Shown one piece after another: positions 1-9,432 of a DNA stretch of 64,000 nucleotides. This stretch comes from Gordonia alkaliphila (lineage in GTDB: Bacteria; Actinomycetota; Actinomycetes; Mycobacteriales; Mycobacteriaceae): contig NZ_JALKBW010000001.1 in NCBI RefSeq assembly GCF_023017165.1, positions 1,116,001 to 1,180,000 on the forward strand, given 5' to 3'. The notes under the pieces were generated by a model. The model was not told the DNA's origin and did not search any database. It saw only the letters and a program-made list of their open reading frames with translations. How positions within the stretch are numbered: the first letter of the stretch is position 1; every line of letters starts with the position of its first letter. The translations under genes were made by a program, and so were the position numbers.

Positions 1-1
1 G

Positions 2-2767
2 GACGCGATCCCGCTGACCCCGCCCGGCGCCATCCGCGCCCTCGACTCGGTCCAGCGCGAGCTCGCGGCCGGCCGCGGCGGCCCGGGTCTGGCCCCCACG
101 CTCGCGGCGCAGGGCGTCGGCTTCGTGGTACTGCGCGCCGATCTGGAGCCGGCCACCTCGCGCTCGGCCCGCCCCCTGCTGGTGGCGCAGGCGCTGCGCG
201 CGTCGCCCGGGTTCACGCCCGTCGCCGAGTTCGGCCCGCTCGTCGCACCGCCGGTCGCCGACGGCTTCGTCGTCGACAACGGTCTGCGCCCGGAACTGCC
301 CGCGGTGACGATCTACCGGGTCGACGGCGCCACCGGCACCGGACCGTCGCTGACATCGCTGGCCGACCTGCCGCGGGTGGTCGGCGGCCCGGAAGCGCTG
401 CTGGCGATCAACACCGCCCGCGCTCGCGCCGGACTGGGGCCGCTCGGACCGTCGCTGCTGGCCGCCGACGCCCGCCGCGCCGGGCTCGACGAGGGCCCCG
501 GGCTGATCATCACCGACTCCCCCGCGCTGCGCGAGATCGACTTCGGTCGGGTCGACGATCATGCGTCCGCGCTGCGCTCCCCGGACGATCGACGGCTCAC
601 CAAGAACGCCGTCGCCGACTACCCGGTGGACGGGCAGGATCCGGTGGTCGCGCAGTGGCTGCTCGACGGCGAGCCCGGCCGGGTCCGGGTGAGCAGCAGC
701 GGCTCGGCCGCCGACGCCACCCAGCCCGGCCAGACCGCGCCCGCCGCCGGGGCCGCGGCCGCCTTCGACGGAGACCCGACCACCGCCTGGGTCAGCCGCG
801 GCCTGGAATCGGCCGTCGGGCAGTGGCTGCGACTCGACTTCGCCGAGCCGAAGGAGAATCTGGCCGTCACCGTCACCACCGCGCAGGCCATCGGCCCGAA
901 CGTGACGTCGATCCTGGTGAGCACCGACGGCGGCAGCGCGGTGGCACACGATGTGGAGCCCGGCGTCCCCACCCGCGTCGTGCTGCCGACCGGACCCACC
1001 GGGCACGTGCAGATCCGGGCCATCGCCACCGAGAACCGGGGCGGCAACCAGTTCGCGCTGGCCGACGTGGCCCTCGCCGATGCCGCGACCGGCGCGCCGA
1101 TCAGCGTACGACGGCAGGTGCTGCTTCCCGAGGTCGACGGCCCGGTCCGCCAGTGGGTACTCGGCGCCGAGCTCGGCGGCCGCGACCAGTGCGTCACCGA
1201 TGACGCCGGGCGCGTGCGCTGCGCCGGAGCGCTCGGCCTGGACCCCGAAGAGCCGGGCGTGTTCACCCGGACGCTGTCGGTGCCGCAGGCCGCCGCGGTG
1301 GAGCCGACGGTGTGGCTGCGGCCGCTGCCGGGCAGCGCCCTGAACCAGTTGCTCGCCGAGCCCGGCCGGATGACGGCGGAGGGCCCGTCGGCGGTGACCG
1401 ATGTGCGGGGCAGCGCCACCGCCGCCGTCGACGGCGACCCGCAGACCACCTGGATCGCGCCGGAACCGACCGACCGGAAGTCCCGGTATCCCACGCTGAC
1501 CGTGCGCCTGCCCGCCCCCGCCGAGGTGACCGGCCTACGCCTCACCGCGCCCGCCGATTACCCGGCGCGGTCCACCAAGGTGCGCGTGGACCTCGGCGAC
1601 GGCAGCTCCGAACGCACGGTCGGCGTCGACGGCGTGCTCGCGCTGCCGCCCACCCGCACCGACACGGTGACGATCACCGTGCTGCGCACCGAGGACCTCC
1701 TCGACACCAACAGCCTCGGCTTCACCACGCGCGCCCCCGTCGGGATCAGCGAGGTGGAGGTCCTCGGCGCACCGCCGCAGTCGGCGGCCGACCCGCAGCG
1801 CCCGGTGCACATCGCGTGCGACAGCGACCCGTCCGGACCGTACGGCCTGGGCCTGACCGCCGCCGGCCGACTGATCCGCCTGCAGGTGTCGACCACCGCG
1901 GGTGCACTGCGCACCGGACAGCCGGTCCGCGCGACGCCGTGCCCCGGGCCGCCGCTGGACCTGGGTGCCGGGCGGGTGGAGGTGGCGGTGAACCCGGGTC
2001 GCGCCTTCACCGTCGACACCGTGCTCCTCGACGCCGCCCCGAGCCCCACCGCGGGCGACACCGCGAGCGACACCGTCGAACCCGCGGTGACCGAGTGGAC
2101 CGCCACCCGCCGCACGCTCACCGTGCCGGCGGCCGATCGTGACCGGGTCCTGTCGGTGCCGGAGAGCACCAATCCGGGCTGGCACGCGCGGATCGACGGC
2201 GTCGAACTCGCGCCGGTGGTGGTCGACGGCTGGCAGCAGGGCTGGGTGGTGCCCGCCGGGCTGGGCGGCACCGCGGTGCTGACCTTCGACCTCGACGGCG
2301 CCTACCGCTGGTCACTGGGCGTGGGCTTGGCCCTGGTCGCGGTGCTGTTCGTGGCCGCCTTCTGGCCGCGCCGCCGCCCCGAATCCGACCCGTCGACACC
2401 GCGGGCCGGTCCCGCCGATCTCGGTACCGTCGGCGTCGTCGGCGGTGCCGTCGCGGGCCTCGGAGCGGCCTGGCTGCTCGGCGGCTGGTGGGGACTGGGT
2501 ATCGGCGTGCTCGCCGGCGCGGTGACCACCCGCCTCTCCCGCAGTGCACGCGTATGGACCGTGTTCGGCGCGATGTCGGTGGCCGTCGTCGCCCTGGCGG
2601 CCGGGCCGTGGCACTCCGGGCTGCCGTACACCGGGCACGACGCCGCGCCGCAGGCCGCAGCGCTGGCGGCACTCGCCGTCCTCGTCGCCGGTGCCCTGAT
2701 CGACTGCAGAGAACGGCCCGGCAGGGCAGAATACGACGCACCGAACCACCACGAGGGGAACACGTGA
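2..2767 (+). CDS. aftD: Arabinofuranosyltransferase AftD, C-terminal part (5' end outside window)
   Basis: The frame is open from base 2, so this is the last 921 residues of a larger protein; mycobacterial AftD is about 1400 residues. AftD is a membrane GT-C enzyme that adds arabinofuranose in arabinogalactan and lipoarabinomannan synthesis. The visible part is the extracytoplasmic region. It has two discoidin/F5-8-type carbohydrate-binding modules, each with an 'A.DGDP.T.W' signature (encoded near 760-790 and 1425-1455). Four or so hydrophobic helices follow, encoded from about 2310 to 2705. The downstream neighbour is a small secreted protein, as beside Rv0236c, which supports the call. The first in-frame GTG at 125 is internal and is not taken as a start. 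The stop overlaps the next start in a GTGA junction. Confidence 0.88.
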   Translation, partial: DAIPLTPPGAIRALDSVQRELAAGRGGPGLAPTLAAQGVGFVVLRADLEPATSRSARPLLVAQALRASPGFTPVAEFGPLVAPPVADGFVVDNGLRPELPAVTIYRVDGATGTGPSLTSLADLPRVVGGPEALLAINTARARAGLGPLGPSLLAADARRAGLDEGPGLIITDSPALREIDFGRVDDHASALRSPDDRRLTKNAVADYPVDGQDPVVAQWLLDGEPGRVRVSSSGSAADATQPGQTAPAAGAAAAFDGDPTTAWVSRGLESAVGQWLRLDFAEPKENLAVTVTTAQAIGPNVTSILVSTDGGSAVAHDVEPGVPTRVVLPTGPTGHVQIRAIATENRGGNQFALADVALADAATGAPISVRRQVLLPEVDGPVRQWVLGAELGGRDQCVTDDAGRVRCAGALGLDPEEPGVFTRTLSVPQAAAVEPTVWLRPLPGSALNQLLAEPGRMTAEGPSAVTDVRGSATAAVDGDPQTTWIAPEPTDRKSRYPTLTVRLPAPAEVTGLRLTAPADYPARSTKVRVDLGDGSSERTVGVDGVLALPPTRTDTVTITVLRTEDLLDTNSLGFTTRAPVGISEVEVLGAPPQSAADPQRPVHIACDSDPSGPYGLGLTAAGRLIRLQVSTTAGALRTGQPVRATPCPGPPLDLGAGRVEVAVNPGRAFTVDTVLLDAAPSPTAGDTASDTVEPAVTEWTATRRTLTVPAADRDRVLSVPESTNPGWHARIDGVELAPVVVDGWQQGWVVPAGLGGTAVLTFDLDGAYRWSLGVGLALVAVLFVAAFWPRRRPESDPSTPRAGPADLGTVGVVGGAVAGLGAAWLLGGWWGLGIGVLAGAVTTRLSRSARVWTVFGAMSVAVVALAAGPWHSGLPYTGHDAAPQAAALAALAVLVAGALIDCRERPGRAEYDAPNHHEGNT

Positions 2768-3165
2768 TCTCGCGAGCCACCACCGCTGTCGTCGCCGGAT
2801 GCGCGGCCGCAGCCGTCGCCGCCACCCTGTCCGCCGCACCGGCGAACGCCGCACCGCAGGGTCGTGTGGACCCGGGCATCGGCTTCTTCTCGGTCAATCA
2901 CGGCGTCGGCTGCTCGTACAGCATGACGGTGCCGGTCAACGCGTCCGGCCTGGTGAGCTTCTACGACTGGAAGGGCCGCGGCTACCCGCCGCTGCTGATC
3001 GGCCGCGCCATGGCCTCCGGCGGCAACGCCGCGGTCACCTGGTGGCCAAAGCGGCAGGGTCTGCGCAACGTCTACGCGGTGCAGAACGGCAAGAAGTCGC
3101 CGATCACCAAGGTGCGCGTCACGCAGGGATACGGGAGCGGCGGTCTGTGCTTCGCGTTTCCGTGA
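2764..3165 (+). CDS. Small secreted protein (Rv0236A-like)
   Basis: A 133-residue protein starting at GTG 2764, which overlaps the aftD stop (GTGA) and has a GAGGGG ribosome site 7-12 bases upstream. Residues 1-29 are a classical signal peptide with an Ala-rich core and a probable cleavage after ANA. The mature part has two cysteines (Cys in 'GVGCSY' and near the C-terminus in 'GGLCFAF') that could form one disulfide. The position directly after aftD matches M. tuberculosis Rv0236A, annotated only as a small secreted protein. A role in arabinan synthesis is guilt by association. The 3' end overlaps the convergent acyltransferase gene by 47 bases. Confidence 0.72.
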   Translation: MISRATTAVVAGCAAAAVAATLSAAPANAAPQGRVDPGIGFFSVNHGVGCSYSMTVPVNASGLVSFYDWKGRGYPPLLIGRAMASGGNAAVTWWPKRQGLRNVYAVQNGKKSPITKVRVTQGYGSGGLCFAFP

Positions 3166-4324
3166 CGCGCAGTGCACGACGTCGTTCCCACGCGGCCAAC
3201 GCACGACGACACGGATTCTCGATGAACGCGTAACTGGCCGCCGACACCCCGATGGTCAGCACCACGGTCAGCACCCAGACCCCCGCGAAGTGGCCGTCGA
3301 ACGCGGTGATGCCGAACAGCCCGAACACGCAGGTCAGCACGGCCAGGTGCCAGATGAAGATGGCGTACGACCACCGGCCCAGGGCGGCCATCGGTCCCGA
3401 GTCGAGGAAGCGGAACGGCCCGGGCGAGCACACCAGCGGCGCCAGGATCGCGTACGCGGCGATCGCGCCGAACACGATCTTGCCCACGTACTGCCCGTTG
3501 GCGAGGTCGCCGAGACCCACCGGACCGGCCAGCGGCGTGCAGGCCAGGCCGTAGGCGACGACGGCCACCGCCAGCATCAGCGGCCGATTCCCCGACACCG
3601 CCAGCGCGCGGCGGGCCGATCGCGACGGACGTGGCTCGGCGTCGACGATCGCGGTCAGCTCCGCCAGGATCAGTCCGGCCAGGAACCACGGCAGGTGCCC
3701 GAACACCCAGTTCTTGCCCTCCACTCCAGGCGGCAGGGGCAGCGCGGTGACCACCCACGCCCACCCGAGACTGAGTACGCCGACCGCGAGGAGCAGCGGA
3801 ATCCGCAGCCGCGCCCGCGGCCCGCGCAGCGCGATCAACGCATAACCGATCACCGGAAGCAGCAGGTAGAACGCCACTTCCACGGACAGGCTCCACATCT
3901 GAGTGAGACCCGGCGCCAGCGTCCACGGCACGAAGACCTGGGTCAGCGTGAGGTTGGCCAGCCAGCTCTCGATCGACGCGCCGCGCGCCTGCGGTAGCAG
4001 CGTGAAGACCGCGACCACGGCCACGGTGTAGGCCGGCCAGATCCGCACGAAGCGGTGCCGCAGGTAGCGCGCCGGTCCCGGCTCGCGCAGCTCCGGGTGG
4101 CGGGCCGCGGCGGCGTAGGGCCGCCACAGCAGGAACCCGGACAGCGCGAAGAACAGCGCGACCGCCAGATCGAGCCGCCCGAGGATCGGGCCGAGCACCG
4201 GCCACTCGATGGCGCGCGTCTGAAAGGCCACGTGGGTGGTGAGCACCCCCAGCGCCGCCAGCGCGCGCATTCCTTCCAGCTGGGGAAAGAAGCGCCGCTG
4301 CGGCGGGTCGGCGATGGTCGTCAT
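3119..4324 (-). CDS. Acyltransferase 3 family integral membrane protein (OafA/Rv0228-like)
   Basis: A 401-residue polytopic membrane protein of the acyltransferase-3 family, which transfers acyl groups onto extracytoplasmic sugars or lipids. The N-terminus has the family pattern 'F.P.LEGMRALAALGVLTTHV', with the His of the first helix placed as in active members. A second block, 'ALFFALSGFLLWRPY', is the usual FxxSGF motif. About ten hydrophobic segments follow. I chose the ATG at 4324 because it directly precedes the conserved N-terminal block; an upstream in-frame start at 4390 adds an unconvincing extension. The acceptor is unknown; the location beside aftD and DUF3068 suggests envelope glycolipid or arabinogalactan decoration. 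It overlaps the convergent secreted-protein gene. Confidence 0.82.
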   Translation of the reverse strand: MTTIADPPQRRFFPQLEGMRALAALGVLTTHVAFQTRAIEWPVLGPILGRLDLAVALFFALSGFLLWRPYAAAARHPELREPGPARYLRHRFVRIWPAYTVAVVAVFTLLPQARGASIESWLANLTLTQVFVPWTLAPGLTQMWSLSVEVAFYLLLPVIGYALIALRGPRARLRIPLLLAVGVLSLGWAWVVTALPLPPGVEGKNWVFGHLPWFLAGLILAELTAIVDAEPRPSRSARRALAVSGNRPLMLAVAVVAYGLACTPLAGPVGLGDLANGQYVGKIVFGAIAAYAILAPLVCSPGPFRFLDSGPMAALGRWSYAIFIWHLAVLTCVFGLFGITAFDGHFAGVWVLTVVLTIGVSAASYAFIENPCRRALAAWERRRALRVTETRSTDRRSRIPA

Positions 4325-4363
4325 GATTGCCGCCAGGGTACCGGCGGCGACGGCGCCCGGCAG

Positions 4364-4369
4364 TAGGCT
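4364..4369 (+). promoter_or_regulatory. Leaderless -10 element for DUF3068 gene
   Basis: TAGGCT ends six bases before the ATG at 4376, so transcription should begin at or next to the A of the start codon. No ribosome site is visible. Confidence 0.55.
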
Positions 4370-4375
4370 CGGCAC

Positions 4376-5440
4376 ATGCCCGATCAGCACCCGCGACTGT
4401 CCCCGCGCGACCTGCTCGGCCCCGGCGCACTGTTCCTGGGCGCCCTCCTGATCGCGGTGGCGATCGCGATCGGACCACTCGTCGGGGCGGACCTGAAGAA
4501 GGTGCCCCTCGACCTGGACCTCACCTCGGTGTCCGACGGCTCCGCCGCCACCCGCGTCCTCGACCGCTGCTCACTGGAGGCGCCGCGCGCCGCGGTGGTC
4601 GGCGGCACGGTCAACCAGCAGCGCAGAATCGTCACCGTCCAGCCGTCCGACGCCCGGGTGGTGACCCTGCAGGCCGGGACCGCCCTGGGTCTCGTCGGCG
4701 ACGCCGCCGACCACTGCGGCGAGCCGACGCTGGCCGCGGTGATCGACCGGACCACCCTGGACCGGACCACCGCCGCCCCGACCGGCAGCTCCCAGGTGCA
4801 GTACGACGACGAGCGCGCCGCCCTCGCCGTCGACGACCGCCGCGGCTACACCTACGTGCTGCCGTTCGGCTTCGATCCAGTCGGCGCCCAGTACTTCGAC
4901 CCGATCACCCGGCAGACGCTGCCCATGGCGGCCGCGGGCAGCGAGACCATGGGCGGGCGCGCGGTGACCCGCTTCGTGGTCGACGTCCCGGACACCGATC
5001 TCGCGGTGGCGCAACAGGATCCGCGCGCGGTCCTGGAGAAGCCCGCCTCCTGGTTCGGCGCCTTCCCGAACACCGCCCCGAACGAACGGCTGACGGCGAC
5101 CCTGCACCACCGCGCCACCCGGGACCTCTTCGTCGACACGGAGACCGGCGTGATCGTCAGCGAACGCGCCGTCATCACCGAGGAGTACCGGTTCGCACCC
5201 GACGTGCGTGCCCGCAACGCCGCGCTCGAGGAGTTCGCGTTGACCAACCTGACCACCACGCTGTCGTCGGATCACCAGACCCTCCGCGACGCCGCCGCCT
5301 ACGCCTCGAGCCGCGCGTGGCCGGTGACCGTCACCACGCGGGTGGTTCCGATCGTCGCCGGCGGCCTCGGCGTCGCGGCGCTGATCACCGGTGTGTGGTG
5401 GATGCGTCGTCGCCCTGCCGCAGCACCAGCTGCAGACTGA
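4376..5440 (+). CDS. DUF3068 membrane-anchored protein (PorA family-like, Rv0227c-like)
   Basis: A 354-residue protein with a transmembrane helix at residues 15-38, a large extracytoplasmic domain, and a second helix near the C-terminus (about 318-340) followed by a basic tail. This one-helix-at-each-end plan, and blocks such as 'GYTYVLPFGFDP' and 'FDPITRQTLPM', are what I recognise as DUF3068, an essential or near-essential actinobacterial envelope family (M. tuberculosis Rv0227c). The molecular function is unknown. The start follows a leaderless promoter, TAGGCT at 4364. The 3' end overlaps the convergent flippase gene by 56 bases. Confidence 0.8.
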   Translation: MPDQHPRLSPRDLLGPGALFLGALLIAVAIAIGPLVGADLKKVPLDLDLTSVSDGSAATRVLDRCSLEAPRAAVVGGTVNQQRRIVTVQPSDARVVTLQAGTALGLVGDAADHCGEPTLAAVIDRTTLDRTTAAPTGSSQVQYDDERAALAVDDRRGYTYVLPFGFDPVGAQYFDPITRQTLPMAAAGSETMGGRAVTRFVVDVPDTDLAVAQQDPRAVLEKPASWFGAFPNTAPNERLTATLHHRATRDLFVDTETGVIVSERAVITEEYRFAPDVRARNAALEEFALTNLTTTLSSDHQTLRDAAAYASSRAWPVTVTTRVVPIVAGGLGVAALITGVWWMRRRPAAAPAAD

Positions 5441-6695
5441 GCACGGACGCCGTCGCGCACACCGCGGCCAGCACGGCCAGGCCGGTCACCGATCGCGCGA
5501 CGGTGGCGATCAACACCACTTCCACCACCAGCACGGCCGCCACCGGCAGTCCGCCGCGCATCCGGTCGCGGGCGATCACCGCCAACAGCAGCAGCTGCAG
5601 CACGGCCAGCGCCGAGCCGGTGTACGCGAAGAGCCACAGCAGTCCGGCCACCGGCCGATAGTCGGCCGAGACCACGAGCGGCACCAGCGGACCGGCGAAC
5701 GCCGCCGCGAGGGTCACCACCGCGCCGATCACCAGCAGCACCCGGGTGGCCGAGCGCAGCGCGGCCGTCGACCGCACCGGGTCGGCCAGCCGCGGATAGA
5801 ACACCACACCCACCGCCTGCGGCAGCCAGAACGCCGCCTTGGTCGCCACCGCGCCGAGCGCGTACAGCCCGGCGTCGTGCGCGCTGAGCACACTGCGCGA
5901 CAGCAGCAGATCCACCGATACCGCGACGATGATGATGAGCTGCACCCCCGACGCCCGCAGCACCATCGACGCCGGCACCGCGGCGTGCCCGACTGATGGA
6001 TTCCCGACTGCAGGATTCCCGACTGCTGGATTCCCGACTGCTGGATTCCCGACTGCCGGATTCCCGACTGCCGGATTCCCGACTGCCGGATCCGTGAGGA
6101 CGGCGACGACGGCCACCGCGACGGCCGCCACGATCGTGCCCAGCGTGCCCGCGGCCAGTGCCCAGGTGGCGCCGCCGCCCCCCACCACGGCGATGATCAC
6201 CGGCACGCTGCGCAGCACTCCGACGACGGCGAGTACCCCGCCGAGCAGCCCGAAGCGGCCCGTCCCCTGCAGAAAGCCCTGCCCACCGGCGATCACGGCG
6301 AGCGGAGCGGCCCCGGCCAGTGCCGCGAAGGCCGGTCCGGCGTCGGTGTCGGCGAGCGCCATCATCGCGAAGGCGCCGCCCACCGAGGCGACGGCGACCA
6401 CCGCGGCCACCACCGCGATCAGCCGCCACAGCATCGCGGTGCTGCTGCCGCGCACCACCTCCCGGGCCACCACGGTCTGCAGGGCGAGGGCGGGCACCGC
6501 GAACACCAGCATGGCCGCGAGCAGCACCGCGAACTCGCCGTAGGCGGCCGGACCCAGCAACCGACCGGCGGGAAGCTGCACCAGATAGGCGAGCAGATTG
6601 GCCACCAGCGATCCGGCGGTCACGGTCCCCAGCGAGCGGACCGCCGACTTCGGCACGCCGCCGTCGCCCCCTCGGCCTCTCGCGCGCGTCACCAC
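5385..6695 (-). CDS. Oligosaccharide flippase family membrane protein (Wzx/MATE-like)
   Basis: A 436-residue very hydrophobic protein with about 12 predicted helices. The N-terminus ('SLVANLLAYLVQLPAGRLLGPAAYGEFAVL') is typical of polysaccharide-biosynthesis flippases, which move lipid-linked sugars across the membrane. Between two helical bundles, residues 203-235 consist of a tandem PAVGN pentapeptide repeat encoded by 15-bp DNA repeats; this is not a family feature and looks like a lineage-specific loop expansion. The start is GTG 6695; GTG 6692 is equally possible. The gene sits between the DUF3068 gene (tail-to-tail overlap) and a divergent CitE-like gene. The substrate is unknown. Confidence 0.78.
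   Translation of the reverse strand: MVTRARGRGGDGGVPKSAVRSLGTVTAGSLVANLLAYLVQLPAGRLLGPAAYGEFAVLLAAMLVFAVPALALQTVVAREVVRGSSTAMLWRLIAVVAAVVAVASVGGAFAMMALADTDAGPAFAALAGAAPLAVIAGGQGFLQGTGRFGLLGGVLAVVGVLRSVPVIIAVVGGGGATWALAAGTLGTIVAAVAVAVVAVLTDPAVGNPAVGNPAVGNPAVGNPAVGNPAVGNPSVGHAAVPASMVLRASGVQLIIIVAVSVDLLLSRSVLSAHDAGLYALGAVATKAAFWLPQAVGVVFYPRLADPVRSTAALRSATRVLLVIGAVVTLAAAFAGPLVPLVVSADYRPVAGLLWLFAYTGSALAVLQLLLLAVIARDRMRGGLPVAAVLVVEVVLIATVARSVTGLAVLAAVCATASVLSLQLVLRQGDDASTTHR
5991..6092. repeat. 15-bp tandem repeat (about 6.8 units) inside flippase gene
   Basis: Consecutive units of GACTGNNGGATTCCC on the + strand, differing mainly at two positions. On the minus strand they encode PAVGN. Because the unit is a multiple of three, copy-number change would keep the frame. 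Confidence 0.9.
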
Positions 6696-6772
6696 GGGAC
6701 CAAACTACCCCGCAGGTCGCGGGCGGCAGGCAAGCGCGCGACCGCTGCGCGTATAGACTGCTAGTGCCTCGA

Positions 6773-7738
6773 ATGGAGGCTGAGCAGTACCCGGAACTGA
6801 TAGACAAGCAGGCAGCCGACTCGATGTACGACACCGAACCCCTCCCCGAGCCCGACAATGCCGAACCCGGCTCCCGGATCGATCCGGTACTCGCGCGGAG
6901 CTGGCTCCTCGTCAACGGCGCGCAGGCGGAACGGTTCGAAGCGGCGTCCCGATCCCGCGCCGACATCGTGATCCTCGACATCGAGGACGCGGTGGCGCCC
7001 AAGGACAAGGACGCGGCCCGCGACAACGTGGTCCGGTGGATGAACGACGGCCACTCGGATTGGGTGCGGATCAACGGCTTCGGCACCCCCTGGTGGGCGG
7101 CCGACATCGACGCCCTCGCCAAGACCTCGGTCGGCGGCATCATGCTGGCGATGGTCGAGTCGGTGGACCACATCACCGAGACCGCGCGACGACTCCCGAA
7201 CGTGCCGATCGTGGCGCTGGTGGAGACCGCCCGCGGCCTGGAACGCATCACCGAGATCGCCGCCACCAAGGGCACCTTCCGGCTGGCCTTCGGCATCGGC
7301 GACTTCCGCCGCGACACCGGCTTCGGCGAGCACCCGATGACCCTCGCCTACGCCCGCTCGCGGTTCACCATCGCGGCCAAGGCGTCGAACCTGCCGTCGG
7401 CGATCGACGGCCCCACCGTCGGCTCCACCGGCCTCAAGCTCAGCGAAGCCACCGCCGTGAGCAGCGAGTTCGGGATGACCGGCAAGATCTGCCTCACCCC
7501 CGACCAGTGCCCGGCCGTCAACGAGGGTCTGTCGCCGTCGCAGGATGAGATCAGTTGGGCCCGTGAGTTCTTCGCCGAGTTCGAGGCCGCCGGCGGCGAG
7601 ATCCGCAACGGTTCCGATCTGCCGCGCATCTCGCGGGCCACCAAGATCCTGGACCTGGCGCGCGCCTACCAGATCGTGCCGAGCGACTTCACCGACGCCG
7701 ACCACCGGCCGCCGCCCACCGATACCTTCCACTACTGA
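6773..7738 (+). CDS. CitE-like HpcH/HpaI aldolase/citrate lyase family protein
   Basis: A 321-residue TIM-barrel lyase of the CitE/malyl-CoA-type family. Recognisable blocks are 'ADIVILDIEDAVAPKDKD' (first metal and substrate loop), 'VRINGFGTPWW', 'MLAMVESVDHI', 'IVALVETARGLERI' (the Glu before the magnesium site) and 'FGIGDFRRDTG' (the Asp ligand). Stand-alone CitE-like proteins in actinobacteria lack the citrate lyase alpha and gamma subunits and act on various acyl-CoA or keto-acid substrates; the substrate here cannot be read from sequence. The start is ATG 6773. GTG 6764 and ATG 6824 are alternatives, and a TATAGACT -10-like element lies at 6752-6759. Confidence 0.78.
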   Translation: MEAEQYPELIDKQAADSMYDTEPLPEPDNAEPGSRIDPVLARSWLLVNGAQAERFEAASRSRADIVILDIEDAVAPKDKDAARDNVVRWMNDGHSDWVRINGFGTPWWAADIDALAKTSVGGIMLAMVESVDHITETARRLPNVPIVALVETARGLERITEIAATKGTFRLAFGIGDFRRDTGFGEHPMTLAYARSRFTIAAKASNLPSAIDGPTVGSTGLKLSEATAVSSEFGMTGKICLTPDQCPAVNEGLSPSQDEISWAREFFAEFEAAGGEIRNGSDLPRISRATKILDLARAYQIVPSDFTDADHRPPPTDTFHY

Positions 7739-7749
7739 AGAGCGCACCG

Positions 7750-9432
7750 GTGAGTGACCGCAGTGGTTCTGCTGCACTCCCGGTCCGCCCGGCACTTCCC
7801 GCCGCTGTCACCAGCCTGATCCTCACCGGCGCGATCTGCGCGCCGCTGTTCGGCGGCTACCTGCTGCACCGCGATGCGGTGGCCGTTCCGCGCACCCCGC
7901 TGACCGCGGCCGCCTTGGGGATCGACGGCGCACCGCCGCGCGCGGTACCCCAGGACGGTGTTCTCGCCGTGGCCTCACAGGTCGTCGACGGCGGCTTCCT
8001 CGTCGCCGCGGTGATCGCCCTCGCCCTGTTCGCGGCGGGCCTGGGCGCCGGTCTGCTGGCGCAGCGACTGCTGCCGTGGGCGGGCACCGCCGGTGCGGTG
8101 GCGGCGACCGGGGTCGCGATCTGGAATCCCTTTGTGGCCGAACGCCTTCTGCAGGGCCACTGGAGCCTGCTGACCGGCTACGCCGCGCTCCCCTGGATCG
8201 TCCTCGCGGTCCAGGAGCTCTTGCGCCCTGCCCGCTGGGCCGTCCTCGCCGGGCTCCTCGCGGTCGCCGGGTTCACGCCGACAGGCTCGCTCCTCGGCCT
8301 CGTCGTCGCGGCGGTCGCGCTCGCCGCCACCGCACTGGCCCGCCGCCCACTCGCCTGGCTCGGGCTACTCGGCCTCTGGCTGGTCACCGCCCTGCCGTGG
8401 CTGGTGGCCAGCACCTACAGCACCGGCGCGACCGATCCGGTCGACGGCGCCGCCGCCTTCGCCGCGCGCGCCGAACCCCTGCTCGGCACCCTCGGCTCGG
8501 TGCTCGGGCTCGGCGGCATCTGGAACGCCGACGCCGTCCCGGTCAGTCGGACGTCCGGGTGGGCCGCGGTGGCCACCGTCGCCCTGCTGGTCGTGGTGAT
8601 CATCGGCGGCGTGGAGCTCTGGCGCCGGCGCCGCGCACTACCGCGCACGGTGCTCGCACTCGGGCTGCTCGCCGTCGCGGTGGCGGTGCTGACCGCCTGT
8701 GCCGCAACGGGTCCCGGCCTCGCGGTGGTCGACGTCCTGCTCGCCCACGTGCCGGGCGCGGGCCTGCTCCGCGACACCCAGAAGTTCCTCGCGCTCGCCA
8801 TACCGTTCTACGCGCTGGCGGCCGCGGCGGCGGTCGGGGCCCTGCGCCGCTGGGTGCCGGCCGGTGTCGCCGTGGCCGGCGTCGCCTTGCTCGTGATCGC
8901 GCCCCTGCCCGACCTCGCGTGGGGCGTCGGCGGTGAGCTCGCCCCCGTCGAGTACCCGGACGACTACGCGCGCGTGACGGCGCTGATCGGCGACGACCAC
9001 CGCGCGGTACTGCTGGTCCCGACGTCGCCGATGCGTGACTTCGCGTGGAACAACGCACCGTCGCTGACCCCGCTGCCCCGCATGCTCGACGCCCCCGTCC
9101 TCGTCGACGACACCCTGCTGGTCGACGGCATCGCGGTGGACGCCGCACCGCGCTCCGCGCCCGGCCGGCCCGAGGACCTGGTCGGCGTCGGGTGGATCGT
9201 GCGCGAGACGCCGCCGCACGCGGAGTTCGCGCCCCCGCCCGGCGCGCAGCTCGCCTTCGCCGGGGAGCACCTGACCGCGTACCGGCTGCCCGATGCCGTG
9301 CCCTTCCGTGCGCCGAGCACCACGGCGTGGGTGCTGGCCGGTCTGGCCCACACCGTCTGGTTCCTGTGCCTGGTCGCGGGACTGCTCAGTGCGCTCGGTG
9401 CTCGCGCACGGCGGCGGCCAGCACGGTCGTGA
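7750..9432 (+). CDS. Polytopic membrane protein (Rv0226c-like), possible GT-C-type
   Basis: A 560-residue protein with about 11-12 hydrophobic helices spread over residues 15-390 and again at 525-550, and a soluble stretch at about 395-520. It starts at GTG 7750, twelve bases after the CitE-like stop. The block 'ERLLQGHWSLLTGYAALPW' resembles the N-terminal membrane region of AftD-type proteins, but no glycosyltransferase catalytic motif can be confirmed. Size and position between DUF3068 and a GT4 glycosyltransferase match M. tuberculosis Rv0226c. The 3' end overlaps the convergent glycosyltransferase by 47 bases. The function is unknown; a role in envelope polysaccharide assembly is an inference from neighbours. 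Confidence 0.65.
   Translation: MSDRSGSAALPVRPALPAAVTSLILTGAICAPLFGGYLLHRDAVAVPRTPLTAAALGIDGAPPRAVPQDGVLAVASQVVDGGFLVAAVIALALFAAGLGAGLLAQRLLPWAGTAGAVAATGVAIWNPFVAERLLQGHWSLLTGYAALPWIVLAVQELLRPARWAVLAGLLAVAGFTPTGSLLGLVVAAVALAATALARRPLAWLGLLGLWLVTALPWLVASTYSTGATDPVDGAAAFAARAEPLLGTLGSVLGLGGIWNADAVPVSRTSGWAAVATVALLVVVIIGGVELWRRRRALPRTVLALGLLAVAVAVLTACAATGPGLAVVDVLLAHVPGAGLLRDTQKFLALAIPFYALAAAAAVGALRRWVPAGVAVAGVALLVIAPLPDLAWGVGGELAPVEYPDDYARVTALIGDDHRAVLLVPTSPMRDFAWNNAPSLTPLPRMLDAPVLVDDTLLVDGIAVDAAPRSAPGRPEDLVGVGWIVRETPPHAEFAPPPGAQLAFAGEHLTAYRLPDAVPFRAPSTTAWVLAGLAHTVWFLCLVAGLLSALGARARRRPARS

Noticed and set aside
5991..6092. Possible CRISPR array
   Set aside because: The repeats are 15 bp and directly adjacent with no spacers. 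They lie in frame within a coding gene, and no cas genes are present.
6320..6772. A longer N-terminus for the CitE-like protein
   Set aside because: The upstream frame is Arg/Pro-rich and lies opposite the flippase gene; family similarity begins after 6773.
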